From contig OV277870.1 of assembly GCA_922989275.2 (NCBI GenBank), positions 38,684,356-38,748,355 on the forward strand: a DNA stretch of 64,000 nt, read 5' to 3'. Of the stretch, positions 42,650-52,896 are shown one piece after another. Numbering within the stretch: the stretch's first letter is position 1; each line of letters opens with the position of its first letter. The notes beneath the pieces were generated by a model that worked only from the letters and a program-made list of their open reading frames with translations, was not told the DNA's origin and did no database searches. The position numbers and the translations under genes were made by a program. The stretch comes from Gari tellinella (Eukaryota; Mollusca; Bivalvia; Cardiida; Psammobiidae).

Positions 42650-42893
42650 CATTCTCAATGACGTCATAAAATGCATTTGCATACAGTTTTGATCCTGATA
42701 AGAAGCCGCGTAACGCGGCATCTGATCAGGATCACAACTGTTTTACACTCGTATCGATATTTTTAAGTCATACTAGATTTAAATGATTTAATCTTACTTT
42801 GAAACGATCTTGCAAACAACAAACTTGAAGCAGATGACAATGAAACGGTTAATGGGTAAAACTCTCACGATTAATTTGGCAGCGAAAGGGCGA
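42650..42893. mobile_element. Family J MITE
   Basis: Hairpin about 42680-42742 (CAGTTTTGATCCTGATAAGA, stem GCCGCG, complement), then AAGTCATACTAGATTTAAAT, CTTGCAAACAACAAACTTGA and GGCAGCGAAAGGG. The left end is unclear. Confidence 0.7.
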
Positions 42894-43330
42894 AACAGAG
42901 ATGCGAAGTTGTTTGTCATTTCACTGGAATACAATCGTTCAGCAACAATATCAAATCAAAGTCCTGCTGGCACTGAGGTTTTGATAGCATTTTAGCTTAT
43001 CTTGCACGACATGCATAGGTGAGCTATTGTGGTCGCTCTGTGTCCTTCGTCGTCTTCCGTCGTTTTGTTTCGTTTTCATCCATACTAGATATATAGCTGG
43101 AATCAGGTGTCATTTAAATGGCCATTAAACATGCTCTGGAACAGATGTAGTGCACAGTGGTATCTGAAAACACTATTAAATTTATGAATCATCGCCCTTT
43201 CTCAAAACTAGTCATGTACCTGATGTAAATGCTCTTTTGGAGCACTTCCAAGGTGGCTGTGAAATGTGTTGCTATTGTAAGGCTAGTGTTTTTGTCAAAC
43301 TTAACAAAGATATTTTCATCATTATGTAAT

Positions 43331-43508
43331 TTTCTGTCAAAATGTCAAATATGTGACTTTGAGAAAACAGCAGACGACAATTTTATGCAAACGATATTGC
43401 ATCCGCGAAAAAGGTTGGACATACTCGTCTTGTTTTGGGAACAGCCGCTAGTTTTGTTGTAAGGAGGGAGTCGTTGTTGGGAGGGCCATTGTTGGGAGGG
43501 GGCACTGT
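43331..43508. mobile_element. Family A MITE, right half
   Basis: GTCAAAATGTCAAATATGTG, CAGCAGACGACAATTTTATG, AGGGAGTCGTTGTTGGGAGG and GGGAGGGGGCACTG before TA. The left half and hairpin are absent. Confidence 0.8.
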
Positions 43509-43817
43509 ACTGTCAAACTGATATCAATCGACAACTCAAGAAACTATTGGGGATCTTGAATACAAGTCTCTGCTTCATGCCGGATAGAAATAATGCAGAA
43601 AGCTCATGTTTGTATGTATCATTTTTCCTGCATTCAGCGTGAGTATAACAGGCGTTCTTATTCCAGCGTCTCCATTTTTGCCATTGAACATATATGTCAA
43701 AGTATTTGCGCTTCTCAAATTTTGAATTTAGTGTTTTTGTACATGTTATGTGTAGTACAAATTGTATGTATTTAATGCAAAGCATGTGCGAAAGTTAGCC
43801 ACACATTATATTTCTTA

Positions 43818-44062
43818 ACCCTTTCCCCCATAGAAGCGCCTTTTAGCGGATATGATTTATTCTTCCGCTAAAGAAAATAGTTCCAATTTAATCAGTCATG
43901 AATATATAGTATAGGGAATATTTCTATATTTTAGCACATGGAAGCTTAAAGCTGGCTGAAAGTAAAGCAGAATGCGCCCTAAGGCGCATTCTGCTTTACT
44001 TTCAACCTGCTTTAAGTGGTCAACTATCTTCAATACTAGAAATAGGCTATCAGGTAAAGGGT
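43818..44062. mobile_element. Family D MITE, best-preserved copy
   Basis: TTAA at 43814-43817 and 44063-44066; ends CCCTTTCCCCCATAGAAGC and GGCTATCAGGTAAAGGG. The cassette-2 hairpin, about 43945-44020, is perfect in the stem: AAGCAGAATGCGCC CTAA GGCGCATTCTGCTT. Confidence 0.93.
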
Positions 44063-44170
44063 TAAATTGTCTTGATTTGAACTCTGTCACTTGTTTTCAT
44101 GTACATCCATACGGCATTTATATATAATTTAATATCGTTTGTTTTCATCACTGTTGGTTAGCTGTGATCG

Positions 44171-44283
44171 GAATATTTATTGTATTCATGGAGGTATGAA
44201 AGAAAAAATGGTCACATTTTTGTATGAAACCGCTTCGCGTGACCAGGTTTTTGATACTTCCATGAATACAATAAATATTCGAA
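44171..44283. repeat. Foldback with 32-bp arms
   Basis: CGGAATATTTATTGTATTCA TGGA and its complement at about 44258-44281, with an inner ATGGTCAC ... GTGACC pair. No target duplication recognised. Confidence 0.8.
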
Positions 44284-44309
44284 TTATTCCTTAAATAATA
44301 TACAGAAAT

Positions 44310-44480
44310 GTCCAGCAGAGAGAAAGAGAAAAAAGACACAGAGAAAGACAGACAGACAGAAAGATATATGTAGAGATGGAGAAAAATAGATAGAGAGAGT
44401 GAGAGAGAACGAGGGGGGATATGGGTAGGAAATACGAAAGAAGAAAAACAAATGAAATAAAAAGAAAACATGACCAGACA
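44310..44480. repeat. Purine-rich low-complexity run
   Basis: Long GA-rich sequence (GAGAGAGTGAGAGAGAACGA). The minus ORF over it is Ser/Leu/Phe-rich and is not a gene. Confidence 0.8.
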
Positions 44481-44522
44481 GAGACACGTATACCTCAGAG
44501 ATTCAGCATTGTCTGATACCTG

Positions 44523-44995
44523 AAATACACACAACTTGAACTGCGTTCATAACTAAAACACACAAATGGAAATACACAAAAAACGACTGCTACCTGTTTT
44601 TAACCTACAGTCAGCTTGCCTGAAATACAAAGAATCGCTGAATACATGAAATACAAAACATGTCTGAAATACATAATATTGTCTGAAAAACACAACATGC
44701 CTAAACAGAGTTACATGGTGCCTGAAATACACAAGATGTCGGAAATATAAAAACTGGCTGAAATATACCGGACTGCCTAATTCATGAAATACACAACATG
44801 CCTGAAAAAATGGAATTGTCTGATACCTGAAATACACAACTTTTCGGAAAGCCACAGAATGGGCCCCGTACCTGAAGTACATAAAACGCATGAAATACAC
44901 AGAATTGCCTCATATCTGAAACACAAAATGTCTGAACTACACATAATTAGCAAATACCTGAAATACTAAAAATGCCTAATACATCGAATTCATTG
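44523..44995. repeat. Degenerate minisatellite, unit about 18-20 bp
   Basis: TGCCTGAAATACACAACATG and variants (TGTCTGAAATACATAATAT, TGCCTGAAAAAATGGAATTG) recur over twenty times. The ORFs here (44553-44900) are repeat translations. Confidence 0.85.
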
Positions 44996-45146
44996 ATACC
45001 TAAAATAAACACAGCTGCATGAAGTTATCTAAATTGCATAATCTATATAATAAGTGTCGACTACCTTGTATACACCAATGAACTGCTACAGTGGGATGGA
45101 TGTTATAATTTCATAAAATAGCGTACATGTATTTGTGTTTAAATCA

Positions 45147-45306
45147 TTGATCCCTGAAACTTGAATTGGACAATTCAAGTTTTAATTAAGTATAGTGCAT
45201 CCTTGACCATTTTGGTTAACTCTACTGTTTGTATAGGTCATGTCTACTTTTTCATAGGTTCACTGTTAGTAACGGACGCATATACTTGTCGCTAGGGTTC
45301 AATGAG
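45147..45306. mobile_element. Family C MITE without its hairpin
   Basis: GATCCCTGAAACTTGAATTG and ACTTGTCGCTAGGGTTCAAT GAG, then TTAA at 45307. The central cassette-1 hairpin is deleted (only CTACTGTTTGTATAGG remains). Confidence 0.7.
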
Positions 45307-45325
45307 TTAAGCAATAATGTTCATT

Positions 45326-45405
45326 GCCAACAGTTTGCAGATGGAGGTAGACAAGACTCCAACTTACACGCCATCTCATTAGGTTCCAAACTATTGGCAG
45401 ATCTA
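45326..45405. repeat. Eroded cassette-1 hairpin
   Basis: CCAACAGTTTGCAGATGGAG at the left and CATTAGGTTCCAAACTATTG at the right are the remains of the arms; the stem is broken. It lies just beyond the donor of the next FnIII exon. Confidence 0.4.
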
Positions 45406-45430
45406 ATTCCAAGACACAAAGTCAACTCAC

Positions 45431-45560
45431 CTTTTAAAGTAAAGAGAACCTCATCCGAGAATTCTCCAGTAAAGCTTCTTTTTTCGTCGAGTATACTCTG
45501 AGTAATCCCTGCAATCTTTATCTTGTACTGACTGTTTGTAGGTATGTTGTTAATGGTTGT
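45431..45560 (-). CDS. FnIII domain 2, second half exon
   Basis: 43 codons, begins in phase 0 and ends in phase 1. Acceptor TATTTCCAG, donor GTGAGT. The F-strand signature NSQYKIKIAGIT (Tyr then alternating hydrophobics) is followed by EFSDEVLFTLKG. Joined to 46130-46305 it completes a normal-length FnIII domain. The next exon in the transcript is the half LDLa at 42454. Confidence 0.88.
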
Positions 45561-45592
45561 CTGGAAATAGAAACGAAACAACAAACGTTTAA

Positions 45593-45807
45593 CTCTTTCA
45601 TTGCCAAGTTTTATCGCCTGCTTTAACTCTATTACCGCCAAAACATCGTCTGCATTGATAGTGTCGTCTGAAATATTTTTAAAGTCAGCTTTAGGGTCGT
45701 TTTGACTGAAGAAGTATCGATACGAGTGACAAACAGTATTTCGCGGAGTCTGATCAGGATACAAATTATTTGCACAATCGCCTTTGGCGCCATTGGCAGT
45801 TAAAGAG
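45593..45807. mobile_element. Family J MITE with TTAA borders
   Basis: TTAA at 45589-45592 and 45808-45811; ends CTCTTTCATTGCCAAG and CATTGGCAGTTAAAGAG. The hairpin is reduced to CAGTATTTCGCGGAGTCTGA TCAGG. It begins about 30 bp upstream of the FnIII exon acceptor. Confidence 0.88.
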
Positions 45808-45979
45808 TTAAGCTGTATTTACCACTTTGGTATAATGGCGAAAACGTTATTTGTTTCGTTCAACCATTTCATTGGAATTCATGCCAGAGGCGTACAGTTG
45901 AGATATACGACAGAAAGACTGAGCGGACCCTAAATGTAATTTAAAGAGATAACTATATAGCAATAATCTGTATTTCTAC

Positions 45980-46102
45980 AGTTGGTGCTCGGAAACCGAG
46001 GATTGCTGTAGTCGAGCACATCCTTATTTAGCCACGTTTTAACTTTGAAATAAGGATGATTTCGACATGACCGATTTCAAGTCATTCAGGTTCGACTGTA
46101 TT
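45980..46102. mobile_element. Family H MITE, damaged
   Basis: CAGTTGGTGCTCGG at the left is degenerate; TTAGCCACGTTTTAACTTTG and the right end CAGGTTCGACTG before TA are typical. It lies inside the intron splitting FnIII domain 2. Confidence 0.7.
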
Positions 46103-46129
46103 TGTTTTGTTCCAGCCTTGTATACTAAC

Positions 46130-46305
46130 CGTGTCTTCTGTTCCATCCACCAGTTCTTCACTTGCCCAACTCTCGTCGGTAAGACTCCAGTATTTAATAA
46201 GATACGAATCAATAGTCCTGTAGAATTTTTTCGGTGGGTTCCATTGTACCAATACTGACGTCGGAGAAGGCGTGGTCAGTATCACAATCTCAGGAGCACT
46301 TGGAC
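46130..46305 (-). CDS. FnIII domain 2, first half exon
   Basis: Starts phase 1, ends phase 0. Acceptor TTTATTAAG, donor GTTAGT. PSAPEIVILTTPSPTSVLVQ WNPP gives the A strand and B-strand Trp, and IDSYLIKYWSL the C strand. It splices in frame to 45431-45560; the intron between holds families H and J. Canonical two-exon FnIII layout. Confidence 0.9.
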
Positions 46306-46309
46306 CTTA

Positions 46310-46905
46310 ATAAACAACACTTGTATAATGCCTAGCAACCAAATTTAATCAGAAAACATAATGCTCATCAATATTATGCAAGTAAAGAATAGCAGGCCTA
46401 ACAAATTTGTTTAAGTACAGAATTTAAGGACAGACAGCCAAATTCAAGTAAGAGCATACATTCTAACAACATTATTTAAGTAAAGTGTAAAGGTGTAAGT
46501 TTCCATATTCAAGTAAAGAGTACAAATATTCTTTTGAGAGGGCAACAGGCTAATAGTTGACAAGTTGCAACTTAGGTAATAGGACCGAATAATCGCATGG
46601 TTAATTTGCCTTGCACCAGGAATCTGACTGACGAAAGTCGTACGACTATTTTAAAACGGTCGTGAGTTAAAATACGTTTAATTTCTAATCCTGTCTTGTG
46701 ACATCTCTTTACAAGACGACTTTATAAATATACCACACGACAGAATTATATCGAGAAATAAATAGTATTTGAGAATTTTAGTATGTGACGTACAACGACA
46801 TATATCGTACGGTGTTTCGTAAGACGGGCCCCTAAACTCCCAAACCGTGGCATATAAGGTAATAAAACATGATGGAACATAGATAATTTTGTTAAATGAC
46901 ACATT
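46310..46905. other. Intron sequence, family E-like scrap only
   Basis: GTTTCGTAAGACGGGCCCC near 46815-46833 resembles a family E end. Nothing else recognised. Confidence 0.35.
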
Positions 46906-46910
46906 AAAAC

Positions 46911-47179
46911 GGCCACTTTATCCTGTCCCAATAAGCGAATTTCGGGTGAAATAGAAACGTTCGCTCAAGACAATTTGAAAGCGCAATGCGATAAGTTGTA
47001 GAAAAATGACAGTTTCTAGAAAAAGCTGGCAATCTATTTAATTTGGAAAGCAAACAGTTTGGAGCCTGATCAGACGCCGAGTTACTCGGCGTCTGATCAG
47101 GTTCAAAACTGCTTGTAGTGGACAGCTTTGTTGTAGCATAAATGTGCTTATGGGAAAAGAATAACATTTCCTCTCTGTT
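46911..47179. mobile_element. Diverged family B MITE
   Basis: Hairpin about 47047-47110 (CAGTTTGGAGCCTGATCAGA, stem CGCCGAG, complement) and right body GCTTATGGGAAAAGAATAAC, then CCTCTCTG before TTA. It ends about 15 bp from the donor of the FnIII exon at 47195-47290. Confidence 0.7.
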
Positions 47180-47194
47180 ATACATGCTACCTAC

Positions 47195-47290
47195 CTTCTA
47201 CATCTGTGGTGACTTTCTGATAAGCACTGTACTCGCTGTATCCTTCAGCGGTCTCTACACGTACACGTACTTTGTACTCAGTATAAGGTT
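47195..47290 (-). CDS. FnIII domain 1, second half exon
   Basis: 32 codons, phase 1-1. Acceptor GTTTTACAG, donor GTAGGT. PYTEYKVRVRVETAEGYSEY is a clear FnIII F-strand/turn motif. With the last base of 50711-50914 it reads NLEPYTEYKV. Its 5' edge is the template for the tandem repeats in the upstream intron. Confidence 0.9.
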
Positions 47291-47600
47291 CTGTAAAACA
47301 CTACACAAAGTTAGGACACCATTAAAACGCACATTTATGCGTACTCTGTATAAGGATCTGTGTAAGTGCGTGAGTAGTTCTACAGAACTGAGACACTGGA
47401 TAGGTCCGATAAATGATGTGACACTGCAAAAACAACACACGAAGCCAAACTATACGTTTGCGTCATTTGTTCTCCGTACGTAGCTCTGTAAAGTATCACA
47501 TAGAGTCAGGGATACACGCGCGTTTATTTTGTACACTTTATAAGGCTTCGATAGAAGAATACATATTAACTTCAAAGGGTACGTACATATATATCATATA

Positions 47601-48498
47601 CGAGGGGTGTTTCATAAAAAATGCAATTCCGATATAATAATAGTAATATGCATATGTGATATAACGTTGGAAAGGGCAGTTCCTTACCTACATGATGGTA
47701 TAGTGCAATATTAGATCACATTACTCAATATACCACAATACTAACCGAAACGACCCCTTCTCAAGGGTACTAGAGCACAGCATTTTTTCGGAAATTATTT
47801 ATTGACCTAAGTAACATTTCTTACCTTGTTTTTGTTGTATATCAGTTTATATCTGGGTTTTAAAGTAAATAAAAGTACATTAAGATTAAAAGGGTCAACT
47901 GTCTTAAATTTTATATTTTCAAAAATAAAACTTCTTATTTCCTAATGAAAAAAGTTGACATGCGTTTTCGAACGCTATGGAATTTTTCTAGATCCATATA
48001 TATATTTTTTTAATTTCAAAACATGAACATCTACTTCAATAGTGTCAATTAAAGCCTAGGTTGGTATAAGAAAATGTGTTGTAGCTTTCAACAAATACTC
48101 TTGAACATAACAGTAGTGTGATTTGTCATGGTTTTTCATTATAAGTATTTTTTCAGTTTATAAAATAATAACATTTGAACTGCGTAGTATGTATGTACAT
48201 ACATGTTATTGTCTGATTTTATTTGATCGAAAGTTTCATAAAAGTATTCCAAATAATAAAACAGCTATAACAATTATAGTATCAAACTGTGTTCAAAATA
48301 TTACCTCAACAATACATAAAACGGTCAAGTGCACTGTATGTGGGGTCATTTAGGTTATGTAGTCATGTGATCTTGTCGAACATTATACCACTGTGTTGGC
48401 AAAGAATTGCTTTTTCGAATGATATATTACACATGCATTTTGCACTTACTGTATTAAAGATATTGATCATGTTGCATTAATTATGAAAACACCCCTCG
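47601..48498. mobile_element. Mariner-like TIR element, non-coding, 898 bp
   Basis: CGAGGGGTGTTTCATAAAAA and the complement TATGAAAACACCCCTCG lie beside TA. The ends look mariner/Tc1-like. No transposase motif is visible; the ORF at 48123-48353 has no DDE signature. Confidence 0.85.
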
Positions 48499-49149
48499 TA
48501 CTCTGTAAGACTCTGCAAGAACATTACATACAGCCAAACTACCCACTCGTGTAATTTGTTTTCTAAGTAATGATCTGTAAAAGAAGACATAAATTAAAAC
48601 TGCTCCCACTCGTTTTTGAAGTCTGCACAATGTTCTGTAAGAACAACACAAAAGGCAACACTACTAGTGTTATTTGTACACCGGGTGGTGTACTGAAATC
48701 AAACATAAAGTCAAACTCTTTGCATGAGTTTCTTGAAATATGTATGATATTATGTAGGATAGCACATAGGGTAAAACTACAAGTGAAATTTATACACCGT
48801 GTAACAGTGTTAAAACAATACAAAAAGTCAGGCTACACGATGTTCTATAAGAACAACACAAAAATCAAAACTACTAGTGTTATTTGTACACCGAGTAATA
48901 CTCTATTGAAACCAAACATAAAGTCGAGCTATTCCCACGCGTTTCTTGTAATATGGGGTAAAGCATAGGGTTAAACTACAAGTGATATTTGTTCACCGTG
49001 TAACACTGTTAAACACTACAAAAAGTCGTTACACGCACACGCATTCAGTATACTCTGTATAATGTAGAATCAACACCTTAAGTTACTCTATCCAAATTAC
49101 ACATACATTGTGTATATCTTGTACAATGTAAAAATATTGAACACGTGAG

Positions 49150-49500
49150 TCAAAATACAAGCACGCGCACATCAACCCAGGCCAGCACATCAAGAATGAC
49201 GCCCTCTATCAAGAAATTCCTAGAGTGACAGACAAGATTGCCTACCGAAGAATTGGGCTAGCTGGCCACTGCTACAGACACAAGGAGCTGCCAGCTAGTA
49301 ATGTGATGCTGTGGATCCCTAAAAAGGGAAATGGAAACGAGGGCATCCAGGCTTAACCATGGTTAATGTTCTGATGCAGGATGCAGGAGCAGCAACCCCA
49401 GACGAACTTGCACAATACTTGACAAAAAGGAAAGATTGGAGGTGCCGGCAACGTGTCCATCTACGGACGTCCTGATGATGATATTGTAGGATTTATAAAT
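49150..49500 (+). mobile_element. Non-LTR element fragment, C-terminal end
   Basis: HIKNDALYQEIPRVTDKIAY RRIGLAGHCYRH and ELPASNVMLW IPKKG are the C-terminal region of an RTE-like RT ORF, followed after breaks by a W-R block and a GATGATGAT tail. No RT motif is present. Confidence 0.8.
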
Positions 49501-50462
49501 CTGGTTAGAAAATTTGCCATCAAAGTCAAATTACACGTACGTATATGTGTCTTTATTCTTTCAGAATACTTACCATGTAACGTCTAACGTACTGCACTAT
49601 TTATAAGTTTTTGTTTGAATGTTCACCTCGTAATGTCTAAATACACACATACGTAATTTGTACAGTTTCTAAGGTTTTGTCAGAATAATCCACATATCAA
49701 GTCTAACTGCACGCACACTTATCTTTTACTATTTCTAGGGCTTTGTTAGAATATTAACACTATAAAAAGTACCTTGATCTTATTGAAAGGAATTGTTAGG
49801 AATATTTACCATATAAAGTCAACTGCACGAACTCGTATCTTGCACTATTTCTTAGGCTTTTCTAGAATATTTATGATACAAAGTCTAACTACACGCACAC
49901 GTGTCGCGTGCTACTTCTAAGGATTTGTTAGAATAATCTCGATATAAAGTATAACTACAGGCACACTTACAAGATGTATCGGGAACTATTTCTAGAGATT
50001 TGTTAGAATATTCACGATCTAACGTATAAATACACGCAAACATATCGTGTACTATTTCTAAGGATTTGTTAGAATGTTCATCATTTGAAAGGCAATACAC
50101 GCACGCGTAACTTGTACTCTAAGGCTTTGTCAGATTATTCAAGATATAAATATAACTGCACACACATGTACCGTGTACCTTTTCTAAGGATTTGTTAGAA
50201 TATTCACGAAAATAAAGTATAAAGTCTTAGTTGCAATATCAAACATATGATAGTATGGTGGAAAGGTGTTAAAGCCGACAAAAGAAACGGTCACCGTAGT
50301 GAAAGGGTTTCATAATTCCTCTATAAAATTGAATTTAAATTAATTTAAGTGAGAAAAAATTGCATAATTGGTAGATGAAACTATGGTCGATATCGTTAAC
50401 AACCAATTTTCGTAACTAGTTAAAAGAGTTCGCTTCTTTCTCTCTTCTTTCATTACAGAATG

Positions 50463-50653
50463 CAGTAAAACCTCTCTAAATTGTATTAATTATTAGGTAT
50501 ATACGATAGGCGACTGCTTAAAGCAAGTTGACAGTAAAACAGAAAACTCTTGTTGGAGCTTTCTGTTTTACTGTCACCTTGCTTTAAGCTATCATCTGTC
50601 TTTTAAACAATCAATTAGCCTTCGTTTAAGTGGTCGTAACAGAGAGGTTGTAC
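50463..50653. mobile_element. Family F MITE, full length
   Basis: CAGTAAAACCTCTCTAAATT and TAAGTGGTCGTAACAGAGAG, TA at the right. Hairpin about 50515-50590: CTTAAAGCAAGTTGACAGTA / TACTGTCACCTTGCTTTAAG with inner AAACAGAAAACTC. It is about 50 bp past the donor of the next exon. Confidence 0.9.
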
Positions 50654-50710
50654 TGTATTATGATTTTACAATGAGTGACTTCTGACTCTTCTTACTCTTG
50701 ACCTACTAAC

Positions 50711-50914
50711 CAAGATTAGTTATTTCGGCAAACATTGGGTTCGTCAGATCTTCAGAGATAGTGATGGTTTTGACAGTACCATTGCCATCGTCATATTCTA
50801 GTTGGACACTCTTCAATTCAGCATTTCCTTCAAGAACTGTCTCAAACCTTGCAGTCACAGATCTTGACTTTACACCTACGAAGTTTATTATTCCTGGTGC
50901 TGCCGGTACCCCTT
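50711..50914 (-). CDS. FnIII domain 1, first half exon
   Basis: Phase 1-1, donor GTTAGT. The acceptor is taken as TGACAG at 50915-50916, giving EGVPAAPG after splicing from the half-LDLa exon; AGAAG three bases inside is the alternative, in the same phase. GVPAAPGIINFVGV is the A strand and VQLEYDDGNGTVKTITI the C to C' region. The usual B-strand Trp is Phe (TARFETV). It ends ITNL and joins to PYTEYKV. Confidence 0.87.
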
Positions 50915-50952
50915 CTGTCAGTAGAAATAAACAGCACATGTACAATGGGGTA

Positions 50953-51198
50953 CAGTGGAGAAGACGTTATTCTTTCCCAATAAACGCGTTTACGCTAAAA
51001 CCATTATTTCCATTGCAAACAGTTTGGAGCCAGATCAGACGCCGGGTTACCCGGCGTCTGATCAGGCACCAAACTGTTTGCCACTCGGAATACAATCAAT
51101 TGTTACAATGTTCTAAAAAGTGTTATTTTCTCCATTTTATTGCAATGCGTTTACGTTTCGTTTGCGTTTAAACGGGAAAGATAATGTTATCTTCACAG
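50953..51198. mobile_element. Family B MITE next to an exon acceptor
   Basis: CAGTGGAGAAGACGTTATTC after TA and GATAATGTTATCTTCACAG before TA. Hairpin about 51017-51080 with CAGTTTGGAGCCAGATCAGA, stem CGCCGGG and complement. It starts only 38 bp upstream of the FnIII exon acceptor. Confidence 0.88.
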
Positions 51199-51415
51199 TA
51201 GATGTTATTCTTTCCCAATAAATGCGGCTGTGCTAAAATGAAATGTGCATTGCAGATAGTTTGGAGCCTGGTAAGATGCCGGTAAAGACGACGCCTGATC
51301 GGGCTCCAAACAGTATACAGCGCAGATTTAATGAATCAGTATTTAAAAAAAAAAGATATAATCTACATTTCATTGCATTTCGTTTGCTGGTCTAGTTCTG
51401 TGTTCTTTGCAATGC
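51197..51415. mobile_element. Second, decayed family B copy abutting the first
   Basis: GATGTTATTCTTTCCCAATA is the B body. The hairpin is broken (TAGTTTGGAGCCTGGTAAGA, GACGCCTGATCGGGCTCC). Head-to-tail with the previous copy. Confidence 0.65.
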
Positions 51416-51559
51416 AATGAGTCTTGGCATGCGACATTATGCGGAAGACCTTATTATTTGCGTTTAAAATCAAACGAAGAGCAAAAGCAATGCCCTAAAA
51501 TGTATAAAATTACTTTTGTTGGAAATGTCTTACAAGCAAACAGTTCGGAGCCTGGCCAA

Positions 51560-51770
51560 AGTCAGAAAGAGAGAGAGAGAAACACACACACATACACAGA
51601 GACAGGGAGAAAAAGAAAGACAAAGAGTGACAAAGAGAGGCACACAGAGAGACCGAGAGAGACAAAGAGACAGATTTGTAGAGATAGAGACAGACTGAGA
51701 GACAGAGACAGAGTTAAACAAACATACAGAGATGGAACTAGACAGAGAGTAAGCGAGGAAAAGAGAAAAA
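51560..51770. repeat. GA/CA-rich low-complexity run
   Basis: GAGAGAGAGAAACACACACA and AGACAGAGACAGAGTT runs. The ORFs of 127 and 60 codons through it are repetitive Arg/Glu/Thr and are not called. Confidence 0.85.
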
Positions 51771-51926
51771 TAGAGTATGCCTATATCTAATCATGAATGA
51801 AATACGAATACATGTGCATTTGCGTATATATATGTTTGTGTAGGTCGGAACTTGTTATGGTACATGCGTGCCTCCATAATTTATATTTGTGAATGTTTGG
51901 TGTGCTTGTGAGTGATTGTGTGTGTC

Positions 51927-52300
51927 AGGGCTGCCATTTTTCCGGATTTTCCCTAATTTTTCATATTTTTTTCTATAACAATGTAGCTTAAAGTAGGCTG
52001 AAAGTAAAACAGAATGCGCCATAAGGCGCAATCTGCTTTACTTACAGCCTGCTCTAAGCATAGGTGGTTCTCTCGAGTTGGTAATATACATACTAGAGTC
52101 TATCTATTTATATAAATAGAGTAAGGGTACAATTTTGTTTTTAAAAATAATTTCGAGATTTTTTTTTTCGAGAGAACCACCTATGGCTCTAAGTAGTCAC
52201 GTGTCAACAAAACTAGAAACAGGCTATAGGGTAAAGGTACGATTCGTAAATTCGCACTTGAAAAATGTTAGGATTTTTCATGTCAACTTATGGCAGCCCT
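51927..52300. mobile_element. Family L MITE abutting a splice donor
   Basis: AGGGCTGCCATTTTTCC and CTTATGGCAGCCCT ends; flanking 8-mers TGTGTGTC and GGTGTGTC match at 7 of 8. Cassette-2 hairpin arms at about 51987-52055. It contains a younger 127-bp insertion (next entry). Its right end is 10 nt from the donor of the 52317-52421 exon. Confidence 0.9.
52059..52185. mobile_element. 127-bp MITE nested in family L, perfect 8-bp duplication
   Basis: CATAGGTGGTTCTCTCGA and TCGAGAGAACCACCTATG are inverted ends. GCTCTAAG lies on both sides (52051-52058 and 52186-52193). AT-rich core with CTATTTATATAAATAG. No relative recognised in the window. Confidence 0.93.
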
Positions 52301-52316
52301 GGTGTGTCGTTCCCAC

Positions 52317-52421
52317 CTGGCTCTTCATATGTGTCTGTGAAGACGTGGTCATTGCATGGTTCGTTCCTGGGGACACATTTGCCACCACAGTCAATCTCGC
52401 CAAAACCACAAACAGAGGCAT
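52317..52421 (-). CDS. Half LDLa (4-cysteine) exon, longer form
   Basis: 35 codons, phase 1-1, acceptor ATATTTGCAG, donor GTGGGA. GEIDCGGKCVPRNEPC follows an early Cys to give C-x6-C-x3-C-x6-C, the same as the exons at 42454 and 38211. Then comes a 12-residue acidic tail without C5, C6 or DGSDE. It links the second LDLa to FnIII domain 1. Confidence 0.8.
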
Positions 52422-52474
52422 CTGCAAATATGAGAAATCAAACACAATATCAACAGCAATGATTATGCCGTTAA

Positions 52475-52645
52475 CTCATTCTCTCTGAAACTTTTAATCC
52501 ACAATTCTAGTTTACAAGCTGGCCCATACCATTTTTACTACTTCGGGTACTACTCCTAAAGGGGCCTTCTGATCAGGGTCACAGAAAACAACCCTACACA
52601 GTCATAAATAGAATTATCTGATTGGAAACTGGAATTGTCAATTAG
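52475..52645. mobile_element. Family C MITE, hairpin half lost
   Basis: TTAA then CTCATTCTCTCTGAAACTTT; the hairpin keeps only AAGGGGCCTTCTGATCAGGG. The right body GAAACTGGAATTGTCAATT runs into the next element. Confidence 0.65.
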
Positions 52646-52649
52646 CCTC

Positions 52650-52896
52650 TTCACTGCCTTACCCCGAGTACAACAGTTATTTGCAAACAGTTTGTATCCT
52701 GATCAGACACCGCGTTAAGTGACGTCTGATCAAGATTCAAAATTATTGACACTCATTTCAATATTTGATAAGTCAAAATGCCTGAATAATAAATTTGAGA
52801 AATTAGACGGACAATAATTGTTTAAACTTGATGACGCCATGGCAAGCTTCGTGGTTGAAAGAAAATCTTACAATAATATTGTAGTGAAAGAGTTAT
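52650..52896. mobile_element. Family J MITE
   Basis: CTCTTCACTGCCTTACCCCG at the left; hairpin about 52688-52750 (CAGTTTGTATCCTGATCAGA, GACGTCTGATCAAGATTC); right body AAGTCAAAATGCCTGAATAA and GTAGTGAAAGAG. Confidence 0.75.

Larger units (their letters stand above)
47291..50230 (-). repeat. Intron array of degenerate units resembling the exon acceptor
   Basis: Units of about 65-85 bp recur across 47291-47590, 48500-49070 and 49510-50230, interrupted by a 898-bp transposon and a LINE scrap. On the plus strand they share CACACGTAC, TTTGTACTCAGTATAAGG-like, CTCTGTAAAACA and TACAAAGTC words. These match the first 25 bp of the FnIII exon and its acceptor (complement of GTTTTACAG). Some units keep an acceptor-like TTCTTACAG. 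Confidence 0.65.

Noticed and set aside
44148..44900. Minus-strand ORFs of 128 and 115 codons with hydrophobic runs
   Set aside because: They translate a GA-rich run and an 18-20 bp minisatellite; the apparent membrane segments come from base composition.
48570..48968. 132-codon plus-strand ORF
   Set aside because: It is inside the degenerate intron array; the repeated peptides (YKNNTK, SVICTP) mirror the DNA repeat.
51407..51790. 127-codon plus-strand ORF rich in Arg, Glu and Thr
   Set aside because: It runs through a GA/CA low-complexity tract; no domain and no splice context.
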